Below are positions 25,917 to 34,871 of a DNA stretch of 64,000 bases, piece after piece. Source of the DNA: Bradyrhizobium betae (GTDB taxonomy: Bacteria; Pseudomonadota; Alphaproteobacteria; Rhizobiales; Xanthobacteraceae); the NCBI RefSeq assembly GCF_008932115.1, contig NZ_CP044543.1, positions 124,001-188,000 on the forward strand, given 5' to 3'. A program made the position numbers and the translations under genes. Positions within the stretch are counted from its first letter, which is position 1. The number at the start of each line of letters is the position of its first letter. A model generated the notes under the pieces. The model was not told where the DNA came from, made no database searches, and saw nothing but the letters and a program-made list of their open reading frames with translations.

Positions 25917-26792
25917 TCACCCCCGCTTGAACCGGTAGTCGAACGCCCCGTCCAGCGGTCTGATCAGCCCGACCGTCGGCGCCGGGAAATGGATCGGCAG
26001 GATCAGCGTGTCGGTGTCGGCCACCGAGGCGAAGAATTTTCGCCGCGACACTGCCGATATCTTCGCATCCCAGTCCGGCTTGGCCGACCAGTCCGGCTCG
26101 CGGCACTGGATCTGGTGATGCATGAGGTCGCCCGCGACCACCGCGCGCTGGCCCTTCGAGAAAATGTTCACGCAGCAATGGCAGGGCGAATGCCCCGGCG
26201 TCGGCGTCAGCGTGACGGTGTCGTCGAGCGCATAATCGTCATCCACCAGCAGCGCCTGCCCGGCCTCGACGATCGGCAGGCAATTGTCGCGAAACACGGT
26301 CCCGGGTGGATTATTGCCCTTGGCGTTCTCCGCCTCCCACGCCGCATACTCGCCCTTGTGGAAGACGTACTTCGCATTCGGAAACGTCGGCACCCAGCGG
26401 CCGTCGCGCAAGCTCGTATTCCAGCCGGTGTGATCGATGTGTAGATGGGTGCAGAACACATAGTCGATCTGCTCGAAGCCGATGCCGAGCGCGAACAGCT
26501 CGTTGCGCCAGCGCTCCTTGCCGGGAAAGTCGAACGGCGGCGGATGCCCCTTGTCCTCGCCGGTGCAGGTATCGACCAGGATGGTGTAGCGCGGCGTGCG
26601 CACCACGAAGGTCTGATAGGTGATCACCATCATGCCGCGCGCGGCATCGAACACCTCCGGCTCCATGGTCGGCAGATGGCGGGCGAACACGCCCTCGTCA
26701 TAAGCCAGGAAAAAATCCTGCGGCCGCCGCCACGGCCCCTCCCGCTCGATCACCGCATCGATGGTGATGTCGCCTATCTGCAGCTGCTTCAT
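25917..26792 (-). CDS. MBL-fold metallohydrolase
   Basis: A 291-residue cytoplasmic metallo-beta-lactamase-fold enzyme. The metal motif is THLHIDHTGW (HxHxDH), with further ligands in HSPCHCC and VAGDLMHH. No signal peptide is present. The length and the segment DTCTGEDKGHP place it near the lactonase-like proteins that hydrolyse homoserine lactones or other lactones, but the family is broad and the substrate is not determined by sequence. The gene is alone on its strand between repeat C and the ABC-F gene. Confidence 0.9.
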   Translation of the reverse strand: MKQLQIGDITIDAVIEREGPWRRPQDFFLAYDEGVFARHLPTMEPEVFDAARGMMVITYQTFVVRTPRYTILVDTCTGEDKGHPPPFDFPGKERWRNELFALGIGFEQIDYVFCTHLHIDHTGWNTSLRDGRWVPTFPNAKYVFHKGEYAAWEAENAKGNNPPGTVFRDNCLPIVEAGQALLVDDDYALDDTVTLTPTPGHSPCHCCVNIFSKGQRAVVAGDLMHHQIQCREPDWSAKPDWDAKISAVSRRKFFASVADTDTLILPIHFPAPTVGLIRPLDGAFDYRFKRG

Positions 26793-26861
26793 CGTTGTTC
26801 ACTCCCCTTTTTGTGGGAGCGTAACGAGAGGCGTCAGCGCGTCAAGGCGCGCCGCGGAATG

Positions 26862-28484
26862 CTAGCTCCGCAACCCCGGCGCTTCCTGACCGGTCCGCGC
26901 GACATATTCCGTGTAGCCGCCGCCAAACTGGTGGATGCCGTCCGGCGTCAGCTCCAGCACGCGGTTCGACAGCGTCGCCAGGAAGTGGCGGTCATGCGAG
27001 ACGAACAGCATGGTGCCCTCGAAATCCGAAAGCGCGTTGATCAGCATTTCCTTGGTGGCGAGGTCGAGATGGTTGGTCGGCTCGTCCAGCACCAGGAAGT
27101 TCGGCGGATCGAACAGCATCTTCGCCATCACAAGCCGCGCCTTCTCGCCGCCCGACAATACGCGGCAGCGCTTCTCGACGTCGTCGCCGGAGAAGCCGAA
27201 GCAGCCCGCGAGCGCGCGCAACGAGCCCTGCCCCGCGGTCGGAAACTGGTCTTCCAGCGACTTGAACACAGTCTGCTCGCCGTCGAGCAAATCCATCGCG
27301 TGCTGGGCGAAATAGCCCATCTTGACGCTGCCGCCGACCGCCACGGTGCCCTCATCAGGTTCGCTCGCACCGGCGATCAGCTTGAGCAGCGTCGACTTGC
27401 CGGCGCCGTTGACGCCCATCACCGCCCAGCGCTCCCTGCGGCGGATCATGAAATCGAGACCGTCATAGATGCGCTTGCTGCCGTAACCCTTGTAGACGTT
27501 CTTGAGCGCGACGACGTCCTCGCCCGAGCGCGGCGCCGGCGGAAAGTCGAACGCCACCGTCTGGCGGCGGCGCGGCGGCTCGACCCGCTCGATCTTGTCG
27601 AGCTTCTTCACGCGGCTCTGCACCTGGGCCGCATGCGAGGCGCGCGCCTTGAAGCGCTCGATGAACTTGATCTCCTTGGCGAGCATGGCCTGCTGGCGCT
27701 CGAACTGGGCCTGCTGCTGCTTCTCGTTCTGCGCGCGCTGCTGCTCGTAGAACTCGTAATCGCCGGTGTAGGTGGTGAGCGAGCCGCTATCGATCTCGAT
27801 CACCTTGGAGATGACGCGGTTGATGAACTCGCGGTCATGCGAGGTCATCAGCAGCGTGCCTTCGTAGTCGTGCAAAAACTTCTCGAGCCAGATCAGGCTT
27901 TCGAGATCGAGATGGTTGCTCGGCTCGTCGAGCAGCATGACGTCGGGCCGCATCAAAAGAATACGCGCCAGCGCCACGCGCATCTTCCAGCCGCCCGAGA
28001 GCTTGCCGACGTCGCCGTCCATCATCTCCTGGCTGAAGCCGAGGCCTGACAGCGCCTCGCGCGCCCGGCCGTCGAGCGCGTAACCGTCGAGCTCCTCGAA
28101 CGCGTGCTGGACCTCGCCATAGCGCGCGATGATCTCGTCCATCTGGTCGGCCTTGTCGGGATCGGCCATCGCAACTTCGAGCTGGTGCAACTCGGCCGCG
28201 ACCTCGCTGACGGGACCGGCGCCGTTCATGACCTCGGCCACGGCGCTGCGGCCACTCATCTCGCCGACGTCCTGGTTGAAATAGCCGATGGTGATGCCGC
28301 GATCAGTCGAGACCTGCCCCTCGTCGGGCAGTTCCTCACCGGCGATCATCCGGAACAACGTGGTCTTGCCGGCGCCGTTCGGGCCGACCAGCCCGATCTT
28401 CTCGCCCTTGTTGAGGGCGGCGGAGGCTTCGATGAACAGGATCTGGTGGCCGGCTTGCTTGCTGACGTTGTCGAGGCGGATCAT
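26862..28484 (-). CDS. ABC-F family ATPase
   Basis: A 540-residue protein with two ABC ATPase domains and no membrane part. Domain 1 has GPNGAGKTT, LSGGWKMRVALARIL and MLLDEPSNHLDL; domain 2 has GVNGAGKST, LSGGEKARLVMAKML and LVLDEPTNHLDL. Between them lies the charged linker (YEFYEQQRAQNEKQQQAQFERQQ) that reaches into the ribosomal P-site/E-site in this family. It is closest in layout to the YbiT/Uup/EttA translation factors. The C-terminus is short, without the Uup coiled coil. A role in translation or ribosome rescue is inferred from the family. Confidence 0.95.
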   Translation of the reverse strand: MIRLDNVSKQAGHQILFIEASAALNKGEKIGLVGPNGAGKTTLFRMIAGEELPDEGQVSTDRGITIGYFNQDVGEMSGRSAVAEVMNGAGPVSEVAAELHQLEVAMADPDKADQMDEIIARYGEVQHAFEELDGYALDGRAREALSGLGFSQEMMDGDVGKLSGGWKMRVALARILLMRPDVMLLDEPSNHLDLESLIWLEKFLHDYEGTLLMTSHDREFINRVISKVIEIDSGSLTTYTGDYEFYEQQRAQNEKQQQAQFERQQAMLAKEIKFIERFKARASHAAQVQSRVKKLDKIERVEPPRRRQTVAFDFPPAPRSGEDVVALKNVYKGYGSKRIYDGLDFMIRRRERWAVMGVNGAGKSTLLKLIAGASEPDEGTVAVGGSVKMGYFAQHAMDLLDGEQTVFKSLEDQFPTAGQGSLRALAGCFGFSGDDVEKRCRVLSGGEKARLVMAKMLFDPPNFLVLDEPTNHLDLATKEMLINALSDFEGTMLFVSHDRHFLATLSNRVLELTPDGIHQFGGGYTEYVARTGQEAPGLRS

Positions 28485-28632
28485 GGGGTCTTTTCAAGGG
28501 GATTTTTGCGTTGCAGCGTAATAGGCCATGCCGCCCCCAGGGGAAGCCCGGCGGGGTACGGATTTCGCGCAGGAGCCGACGGGGACCCGGCTCAAAGTCT
28601 CGCTATTGGGCGAGGGGCGGCCGCGACAGGCA

Positions 28633-29373
28633 TCACGGCAGGAACCGCGCGATGCCTTCGCGAATACAGGCCAGGATTTCGCCCTGCCGCTCTTCGAGAC
28701 GGGAGACCGGCCCGCCGACGCCAAGGACCAGTTGGCGTCCGAAATCGCGTTTTGGCAGCAAAGCCGCAATCACCCCGGCGTCCTGGACGATGATGTGCTT
28801 GGAGAACATGTAGCCGTTGCGACGAATGCCGTTGATGATCTTCATCAAGGCCTTCAGTTCGAAGTGTTCCTCCGGCGGGCAGACGGCATTGATGCGGCGC
28901 AGGAGCCGGGCAATCTCGACGTCGGTGTGACCGCTGAGCAGCGTGCGCCCGATGCCGCTGATCGCGAGCGGCCGGACGTCGCCCGACCTGACTTCGAACC
29001 GCAGACGCTTGCTGGTTTGCAGACAGTGAATGTATTGCGCATGCAGATCGGACTGCGTGCTGATACTGACGAGCTCGTCCAGCTCCTCATGGACGAAGTT
29101 GACAAGCGCGAGAATTGCGCTGTCGCCGAACAGCCCGGCATCCAGCCACCGGCCCATCTGGGCGATGCGCATCGTCGGCATGTAGGTGCGATTGTAGCTG
29201 TCGTAGAACAGGTAACCCAGCATCGCCATGCTCTTCAGCAAGGCCGCGGCACTTGACGTCGGATAGTCGCACTTCGCCGCAACTTCCTTCAGCGAAATCG
29301 GTCGTTTCACGTCCTCAAAGTACTCGAGGACTTCGAAAATCCGCTGCGCCGACTTGATGGTGGCATTCGTCAT
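28633..29373 (-). CDS. IclR-family transcriptional regulator
   Basis: A 246-residue regulator. The N-terminal winged HTH (about 1-65: IKSAQRIFEVLEYFEDVKRPISLKEVAAKCDYPTSS) and the C-terminal effector domain (LVSISTQSDLHAQYIHCLQ ... SGIGRTLLSG) match IclR. I chose the ATG at 29373, where the homology starts; upstream extension reads through AT-rich promoter-like sequence. It diverges from the catabolic operon beginning at 29862, which it most probably regulates. IclR regulators respond to small acids or aromatic intermediates. Confidence 0.9.
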   Translation of the reverse strand: MTNATIKSAQRIFEVLEYFEDVKRPISLKEVAAKCDYPTSSAAALLKSMAMLGYLFYDSYNRTYMPTMRIAQMGRWLDAGLFGDSAILALVNFVHEELDELVSISTQSDLHAQYIHCLQTSKRLRFEVRSGDVRPLAISGIGRTLLSGHTDVEIARLLRRINAVCPPEEHFELKALMKIINGIRRNGYMFSKHIIVQDAGVIAALLPKRDFGRQLVLGVGGPVSRLEERQGEILACIREGIARFLP

Positions 29374-29861
29374 TTTCACACATCTGGAAAGAGTATCGCG
29401 AGGGATCGGCTTGATACGCCCGACTTCAGGCGGGAGGCAGACAGCAGGCTCGGCACCGGGATCGACCATCCATCTTTTACACATATATAGAAATAGAACT
29501 ACATATATGTAATCTATGGACACCCCAACGCGCCCCCTTTATTCTTCCCGGCGGCTGCAAGGCCGCGGCGCATAGCCGTCCAAAAAACAAAAGGCGCCCC
29601 ACCAAAGGTGACGCGCGCTTACAGGGAGGCGTCATGAGGCCAGGATTCCATCTGTCTGCCACGACCGGCTGATGTGCTCGTTTCGACCCGCGCGCTGCTT
29701 GGGCGACCGCAGCTGAACTGAATCCCTCACCATCCTTCTTTTGAAGATCAACAGGCGCAATCACGCGTGATTTGCGCTCCTGGCCAGGCTCGGCAGAGCG
29801 ACAACGAGATCTGGCGCCTCCTCCTCGGCCATCACCGAAAAACCAACAGGAAGTTGCTTGC
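29374..29861. other. divergent regulatory region between IclR gene and catabolic operon
   Basis: A 488-base spacer with no supported gene. The part at 29475-29515 is strikingly AT-rich for this genome and contains two ACATATAT blocks 21 bases apart, a plausible promoter and operator area. The remaining 350 bases up to 29861 hold no feature I can name. Confidence 0.5.
29500..29511. promoter_or_regulatory. candidate IclR operator palindrome
   Basis: TACATATATGTA is a perfect 12-base palindrome in the divergent control region; a related block TACACATATATAG lies about 20 bases to the left. Placement between an IclR gene and its presumed target operon makes it the best operator candidate, but no footprint or copies are known to me. 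Confidence 0.35.
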
Positions 29862-30707
29862 ATGGACTATCGATTACCCGAAGGCAGCTGCGATTGTCAT
29901 TTTCACATCTACGGCCCTTTCGATCGCTTTCCGGCCGGAGACGAGGGACGCTTCACCGCCACGCGGCCGTTCACGATCGAAGACGCCTTTGCCATCTGGG
30001 ACAAGCTCGGCATCACGCGCGGTGTCATCGTCCATGCGGTGGGATCGGGAGACGATAACGCCGTCACTTACGACGCACTGCGTCGCTACCCCGACAGGCT
30101 TCGTGCCGTCGCGATCCTGCGTCCCGACGTCTCGGATCGGCGGCTCGATGAACTCACCGACGCTGGCTTCAAGGCGGTGCGCGCCACCATGATCCGGCAG
30201 GACGGCAAGCCGGTTTCGACGCTCGGCACCAGCTACGATGATCTGGTCAGGCTCGCTCCCCGTATCGCCGAGCGAGGCTGGCATGCGCAGCTCTGGATCG
30301 AGAGTTCGGATCTTGCGGCTGCCGCAGCCGAACTCGAGAAGCTGCCACTGAACTACGTGATCGACCACATGTCGCGGACCATGGCCGACAAGGGACACGA
30401 GCATCCGGATTTTCGCGCCTTCACCGACCGGTTGAAGACGGGCCGCTACTGGACCAAGATCTCGGGCGCCGACCGCAACACGCGTGTCGGCCGTCCCTAT
30501 GCCGATACGGCACCTTTCATGCGCGCCATCGTTCAGGCTGCGCCCGATCAGGTCGTGTGGGGCAGCGATTGGCCCCATGTCGGCCACAGCGCCGAGACGA
30601 TGCCTGATCTTCAGGACCTGCTTCGTCTGCTGCACGAATGCGTCCCCGACGAAGCCATCCGCCGCAAGATCCTGATCGCCAATCCGGCGCGCCTCTACAA
30701 CTTCTGA
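29862..30707 (+). CDS. amidohydrolase-2 family metal-dependent hydrolase (lactonase-like)
   Basis: A 281-residue TIM-barrel hydrolase. The N-terminal CDCHFHIYGP carries the HxH metal pair; LNYVIDHMSR supplies a further His and VWGSDWPHVG the catalytic Asp. This set is that of the amidohydrolase-2 family (PF04909), and the length and start resemble 2-pyrone-4,6-dicarboxylate lactonase and related lactone hydrolases. The ATG at 29862 has AGGAAG upstream. It is the first gene of an operon with a CoA transferase, an old yellow enzyme and a binding protein, which suggests ring-fission or lactone catabolism. Confidence 0.88.
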   Translation: MDYRLPEGSCDCHFHIYGPFDRFPAGDEGRFTATRPFTIEDAFAIWDKLGITRGVIVHAVGSGDDNAVTYDALRRYPDRLRAVAILRPDVSDRRLDELTDAGFKAVRATMIRQDGKPVSTLGTSYDDLVRLAPRIAERGWHAQLWIESSDLAAAAAELEKLPLNYVIDHMSRTMADKGHEHPDFRAFTDRLKTGRYWTKISGADRNTRVGRPYADTAPFMRAIVQAAPDQVVWGSDWPHVGHSAETMPDLQDLLRLLHECVPDEAIRRKILIANPARLYNF

Positions 30708-30724
30708 CCCGCACCGAGGACACA

Positions 30725-31936
30725 TTGGACAACGATAAGAGGTTGCCGCTCGACGGCGTGACCGTCATCGATCTCGGCCAGGTCTATCAGGGACCGTATT
30801 GCGGATTCCTGATGGCGCAGGCCGGCGCGACCGTCATCAAGGTCGAGCCGCCCAACGGCGAGCCGGTGCGTCACCGCGCCCGCATCAGCAAGGGCAACGC
30901 GGTCCCGTTCGCGATGCTCAATGCCAACAAGCGCAACATCAGCCTGAACCTGAAGTCGCCGGACGGGGTCAAGGTCCTGAAGGAGCTCGCGGCGAAGGCC
31001 GACGTGCTGATCGAGAACTACGCGCCGGGCGTGCTCGATCGATTGGGCGTCGGCTACGCTGCACTCAGCGCAGTCAATCCGCGGCTGATTTATGGCTCGG
31101 CCACGGGCTACGGCCTGTCGGGTCCCGATCGGGACAATCTGGCGATGGACCTGACCGTCCAGGCCATGTCGGGCATCATGAGCGTAACAGGCTTTGCCGA
31201 TGGTCCCCCCGTCAAGGCGGGTCCGGCCATCACCGACTTCATCAGCGGCGTTCATCTCTATGCCGGCATCCTCACCGCGCTCTACGATCGCGAAAAGAGC
31301 GGTCGCGGCCGGCTGGTCGAGATCGCCATGGTCGAAACCGTCTATCCGGCGATGGCTTCGAATCTGGCCGATGTCTTCAACCGCAAGGCCGCTGCCCCTC
31401 GCACCGGCAACCGTCACGGCGGGCTCGCGGAGGCGCCCTACAATGTCTATCCCGCATCCGACGGCTATGTCGCCATCATCAGCGTCAACGAATCGCATTG
31501 GACCGGACTGACGCGCGCGATGGGGCGGCCGGAGCTGGCCGACGATGTCAGGTTCAAGACGGTGCTCGATCGTTTGAAGCACATCGATCTGACGGACCTG
31601 GTCGTGTCCGAGTGGTCCTCGCGACTTACGCGCAATGAGATCGTCGAGCTTTGCCGTGTCAACAGAGTGCCCTGCGCCGCCGTCCGCGACCTGCGTGAGG
31701 TAACCGAGGACAAACACCTCCACGCCCGCGGCATGCTGCGCGAGATCGCGCATCCGGAATATGGCGACATCCTCGTTCATCGCAGTCCGCTGGTGCTGCA
31801 CGATACGGCGGCGCCGGAGTACATTCCGTCCGCGCGTCTCGGTCAGCACAATGGCGAGGTCCTGTCGGAATATCTCGGCCTGTCCAGCAGCGAGATCGAT
31901 GCGCTACGCCGCTCCGGCGCCATTGCACAAGCATGA
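30725..31936 (+). CDS. CoA transferase, family III (CaiB/BaiF)
   Basis: A 403-residue class III CoA transferase. The start LDGVTVIDLGQVYQGPYC and AGATVIKVEPP are typical; the catalytic Asp is probably that in NLAMDLTVQAMSG. The family moves CoA between acyl-CoA and carboxylic acids. The best start is a TTG at 30725 behind GAGGA; the ATG further upstream lies inside the previous gene. It should activate the product of the neighbouring hydrolase for beta-oxidation-like breakdown. Confidence 0.92.
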   Translation: MDNDKRLPLDGVTVIDLGQVYQGPYCGFLMAQAGATVIKVEPPNGEPVRHRARISKGNAVPFAMLNANKRNISLNLKSPDGVKVLKELAAKADVLIENYAPGVLDRLGVGYAALSAVNPRLIYGSATGYGLSGPDRDNLAMDLTVQAMSGIMSVTGFADGPPVKAGPAITDFISGVHLYAGILTALYDREKSGRGRLVEIAMVETVYPAMASNLADVFNRKAAAPRTGNRHGGLAEAPYNVYPASDGYVAIISVNESHWTGLTRAMGRPELADDVRFKTVLDRLKHIDLTDLVVSEWSSRLTRNEIVELCRVNRVPCAAVRDLREVTEDKHLHARGMLREIAHPEYGDILVHRSPLVLHDTAAPEYIPSARLGQHNGEVLSEYLGLSSSEIDALRRSGAIAQA

Positions 31937-31987
31937 CGAACGTCGAGCGGCAAATGTCCCGGTCCGCCAATTCAGGGGAAGATCACA

Positions 31988-33160
31988 ATGGTCAAGCTGT
32001 TTGAAAGCATTGCATTCCGCGGCGTCGAGCTCGGCAACCGCATCGTCGTCTCGCCGATGGGGATGTATTCGGCCGAGAACGGCTACGTTACGCCGTTCCA
32101 CCTGGTTCACTATGGCAAGTTTGCCATGGGCGGGGCCGGGCTCGTCTTCGTCGAGCAGACGTCGGTCAGCCGAAAAGGACGCATCACCAATGGTGATCCC
32201 GGGCTGTGGGAGGACGGCCAGATCGACGGCATGCGCCAGATCGTTCATGTCATCAAGTCGCACGGCGCAAAGGCCGCGATCCAGATCAATCACGGCGGAC
32301 GCAAATCGAGCCAGCAGCGCGCGTTCCGGGGCAACAGCCATTTGACCGATCGCGATATCGAGATGGGAGAGGAAACCTGGGTGCCCACGGGGCCGTCCGA
32401 TGTCGCATTCTCCGATGGCTTCCAGACTCCCATTCCTCTCAGCAAGGACGGACTCACCGGCGTGCGCGATGCCTTCGTCGCGACGGCGCGCCGGGCCGTG
32501 CTCGCGGGTTTCGACGTCATCGAGCTTCACATGGCTCACGGCTATCTCCTGCAATCGTTCCTGTCGCCGCTGGCCAACTTCCGCACCGACGAATATGGCG
32601 GCAGCCTCGAAAACCGAATGCGATTTCCGCTCGAAGTGACGCGCGCCGTGCGCGCCGCCCTGCCCTCGTCCACGCCGCTGTTCGTGCGCATCTCCGCCAC
32701 GGACTGGATCGACGGCGGCTGGGAAATCGAAGACAGCATCGTCTTCTCCCGCAGGCTGAAGGAACTCGGCGTCGATCTGGTCGACTGTTCGACAGGCGGC
32801 AATCTCCGCGCCGGGTCGACCAATGCCAATCTCGGTCGCGGTCCAGGCTACCAGGTGCCGTTTGCCGAACGCATTCGCCACGAGGCCGACATCGCGACCG
32901 GCGCGGTCGGCATGATCCGGACCCCGGATTTTGCGGAGAAGATCCTGCAGGACGGCCGTGCCGACCTGATCTTCATGGCCCGCCAGATGCTGTTCGATCC
33001 GTTCTGGGCGCTCCACGCCGCAGAGCATTTCGGATTGACCGGCAATTTCGAAAAATGGCCCGAACAATACGCGTGGTGGCTTGCCAAATGGGGCGGTGCC
33101 CTTCGCGCCAATGGAGAAAGTCTGGACGGTTTGGAGCGCTATCGCGAGGCGGCCGAATAG
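31988..33160 (+). CDS. old yellow enzyme family NADH:flavin oxidoreductase
   Basis: A 390-residue FMN enzyme of the OYE family, YqjM-like. SPMGMYSAENGYVTPFHLVHYGK binds flavin, QINHGGRKS follows, and HMAHGYLLQSFLSPLANFR and DEYGGSLENRMRF are the class hallmarks. Such enzymes reduce activated C=C bonds. It follows the CoA transferase with a 51-base gap, and both it and the lactonase-like hydrolase point to degradation of an unsaturated cyclic acid. The two-His pair binding the substrate carbonyl/nitro group is partly replaced (ELHMAHGY retained). Confidence 0.92.
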   Translation: MVKLFESIAFRGVELGNRIVVSPMGMYSAENGYVTPFHLVHYGKFAMGGAGLVFVEQTSVSRKGRITNGDPGLWEDGQIDGMRQIVHVIKSHGAKAAIQINHGGRKSSQQRAFRGNSHLTDRDIEMGEETWVPTGPSDVAFSDGFQTPIPLSKDGLTGVRDAFVATARRAVLAGFDVIELHMAHGYLLQSFLSPLANFRTDEYGGSLENRMRFPLEVTRAVRAALPSSTPLFVRISATDWIDGGWEIEDSIVFSRRLKELGVDLVDCSTGGNLRAGSTNANLGRGPGYQVPFAERIRHEADIATGAVGMIRTPDFAEKILQDGRADLIFMARQMLFDPFWALHAAEHFGLTGNFEKWPEQYAWWLAKWGGALRANGESLDGLERYREAAE

Positions 33161-33243
33161 AATTTTCGGATCGCGCCGTGACGCCACAACATCAATCGTA
33201 ACCTCGAGCATCGATAAGAAACTTCATGGGGAGCTTAACAAAA

Positions 33244-34455
33244 ATGAGACATGTGCTGGCAGCGTCGATGGTTTTCCTGAGCCTTGCTTCGGCTCACGCG
33301 CAGGCGCCTGCGTCGAAGCCGGTCAAGCTCGGCGTGCTCAACGATCAGTCGGGCCAATACGCGGATGCCGCGGGGCCTGCGTCGGTCGAGGTCGCCAAGA
33401 TGGCGATCGCCGATTTCGGCGGCAAGCTGCTGGGACAGCCGATCGAGCTGGTTGTCGCCGACCACCAGAACAAGACGGACATCGCCTCGGGCATCGCCAG
33501 GCGCTGGATCGACACCGAGAACGTCGACGTCATTCTCGACATTGGAAACTCGGCGGTCGCACTCGCGCTGTCCGATCTGGTCCGCGACAAGAACAAGATG
33601 ATGATCGTGTCGTCGGCCGGCGCCTCGACGATCACCAACGAAAAGTGCTCTCCCAACACCTTCCAGTGGACCTACAATACCGCCACGCTGGCGCGCAGCA
33701 CGGCGAAGGCGTTGCTGGGCCAGGGCGGCAACGAATGGTTCTTCCTGACCGCCGACTATGCCTTCGGTCACGCGTTCGAAGCCGATGCGTCGGCCGTGGT
33801 CAAGGCGAACGGCGGCAAGGTCGTGGGGGCGGTCAGGCACCCCTTCAATACCAGCGACTTCTCGTCGTTCCTGCTGCAGGCCCAGAGCTCAGGCGCCAAC
33901 GTGCTGGCGCTCGCCAATGCCAGCGGTGACACCTCCAACTCGCTGATGCAGGCTCATGAGTTCGGCTTGCTCGGCCTCAAGAGCAAGATGAAGGTCGCGG
34001 CGCTGCTGTTCCAGATCACGGATGCCAAGTCAGTCGGCCTGAAGAACATGCAGGGTCTCTACACGTCGGAAGCCTTCTACTGGAATCGCAACGACGCCTC
34101 GCGAGCATTCGGCAAGCGGTTCTTCGACAAGGTCGGACGCATGCCGACCATGGTCCAGGCCGGCATGTACTCGGCCACTCTGCACTATCTGAAGGCCGTC
34201 GAAGCGGCCGGAACGCTCGATACGGCCGCCGTGCTGGCGAAGTTCAGATCGATGCCGGTGAAGGATTTCTTCTCGGAGAATGGCTCTGTCCGCGAGGACG
34301 GCATGCACATCCACGACTATTATCTGCTGCATGCAAAGACGCTTGAGGAGTCCAAGGGGCCGTGGGACTTCTACGACGTCGTCTCGACCATTACGGCCGA
34401 CGACGCCAACATTCCGCGCGAGCAAAGCAAGTGCCCGCTCATGAAGAAGTCCTGA
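33244..34455 (+). CDS. ABC transporter substrate-binding protein, branched-chain amino acid (LivK) type
   Basis: A 403-residue periplasmic binding protein, type I fold. The signal peptide is MRHVLAASMVFLSLASAHAQA. KLGVLNDQSGQYADAAGPASVEVAKMAI is the usual mature start. Rhizobial relatives often bind aromatic acids rather than amino acids. The ATG at 33244 has GGGAG upstream; an in-frame ATG at 33226 is possible. It is the last gene of the operon and is followed by a strong terminator. No permease or ATPase genes accompany it. Confidence 0.9.
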   Translation: MRHVLAASMVFLSLASAHAQAPASKPVKLGVLNDQSGQYADAAGPASVEVAKMAIADFGGKLLGQPIELVVADHQNKTDIASGIARRWIDTENVDVILDIGNSAVALALSDLVRDKNKMMIVSSAGASTITNEKCSPNTFQWTYNTATLARSTAKALLGQGGNEWFFLTADYAFGHAFEADASAVVKANGGKVVGAVRHPFNTSDFSSFLLQAQSSGANVLALANASGDTSNSLMQAHEFGLLGLKSKMKVAALLFQITDAKSVGLKNMQGLYTSEAFYWNRNDASRAFGKRFFDKVGRMPTMVQAGMYSATLHYLKAVEAAGTLDTAAVLAKFRSMPVKDFFSENGSVREDGMHIHDYYLLHAKTLEESKGPWDFYDVVSTITADDANIPREQSKCPLMKKS

Positions 34456-34483
34456 TCCTTCGGCGTCGGGAGAGAGCTGGAAT

Positions 34484-34519
34484 CCGGGCGGCAGCCGTGG
34501 CTCTGCCGCCCGGGCTTTT
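34484..34519 (+). terminator. Rho-independent terminator of the catabolic operon
   Basis: A perfect 11-base-pair stem (CCGGGCGGCAG / CTGCCGCCCGG) with an eight-base loop followed by GCTTTTC, 28 bases after the stop of the binding-protein gene. Confidence 0.85.
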
Positions 34520-34568
34520 CCGCAAGGGACTGGATCGGGGATGTCGCCCGCTGGCCTGAGAGACAGAC

Positions 34569-34841
34569 GTGTCGCGCGCGATGGCAAGGCCGCACCAATT
34601 TCTGTTCGTCGCGCCAGTCCAAAGCCGGAAAGGGCAATCCGTCAGCACCAATGTCGGCGGGGACGCGGATCTCATTGCGCAGATCAAGAAGCTCGGCGAC
34701 GACGTGGCAGGCATGAAGACCTGGAGCTACAGCAGCGCCAGCTTGCCCGATGGCAGGTCGACCGCCGCGGATGTCTATCAGCGAGCCAGCCTGGGCACGC
34801 AATACTTCGGCATGATGCCGGAGCCGGGAGGCGCTTTCTGA
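34569..34841 (+). CDS. hypothetical protein, perhaps the 3' remnant of a longer gene
   Basis: A 90-residue frame starting GTG. From about residue 25 (VSTNVGGDADLIAQIKKLGDD) codon use is clearly coding-like, and the C-terminus reads ASLGTQYFGMMPEPGGAF. The first 24 residues are irregular and there is no ribosome site, so this could be the tail of a gene whose 5' end was lost. It starts just after the operon terminator. I do not recognise the family. Confidence 0.3.
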   Translation: MSRAMARPHQFLFVAPVQSRKGQSVSTNVGGDADLIAQIKKLGDDVAGMKTWSYSSASLPDGRSTAADVYQRASLGTQYFGMMPEPGGAF

Positions 34842-34871
34842 AGCAAGCAGCGCGTGGAGGTTCTGACGCGC

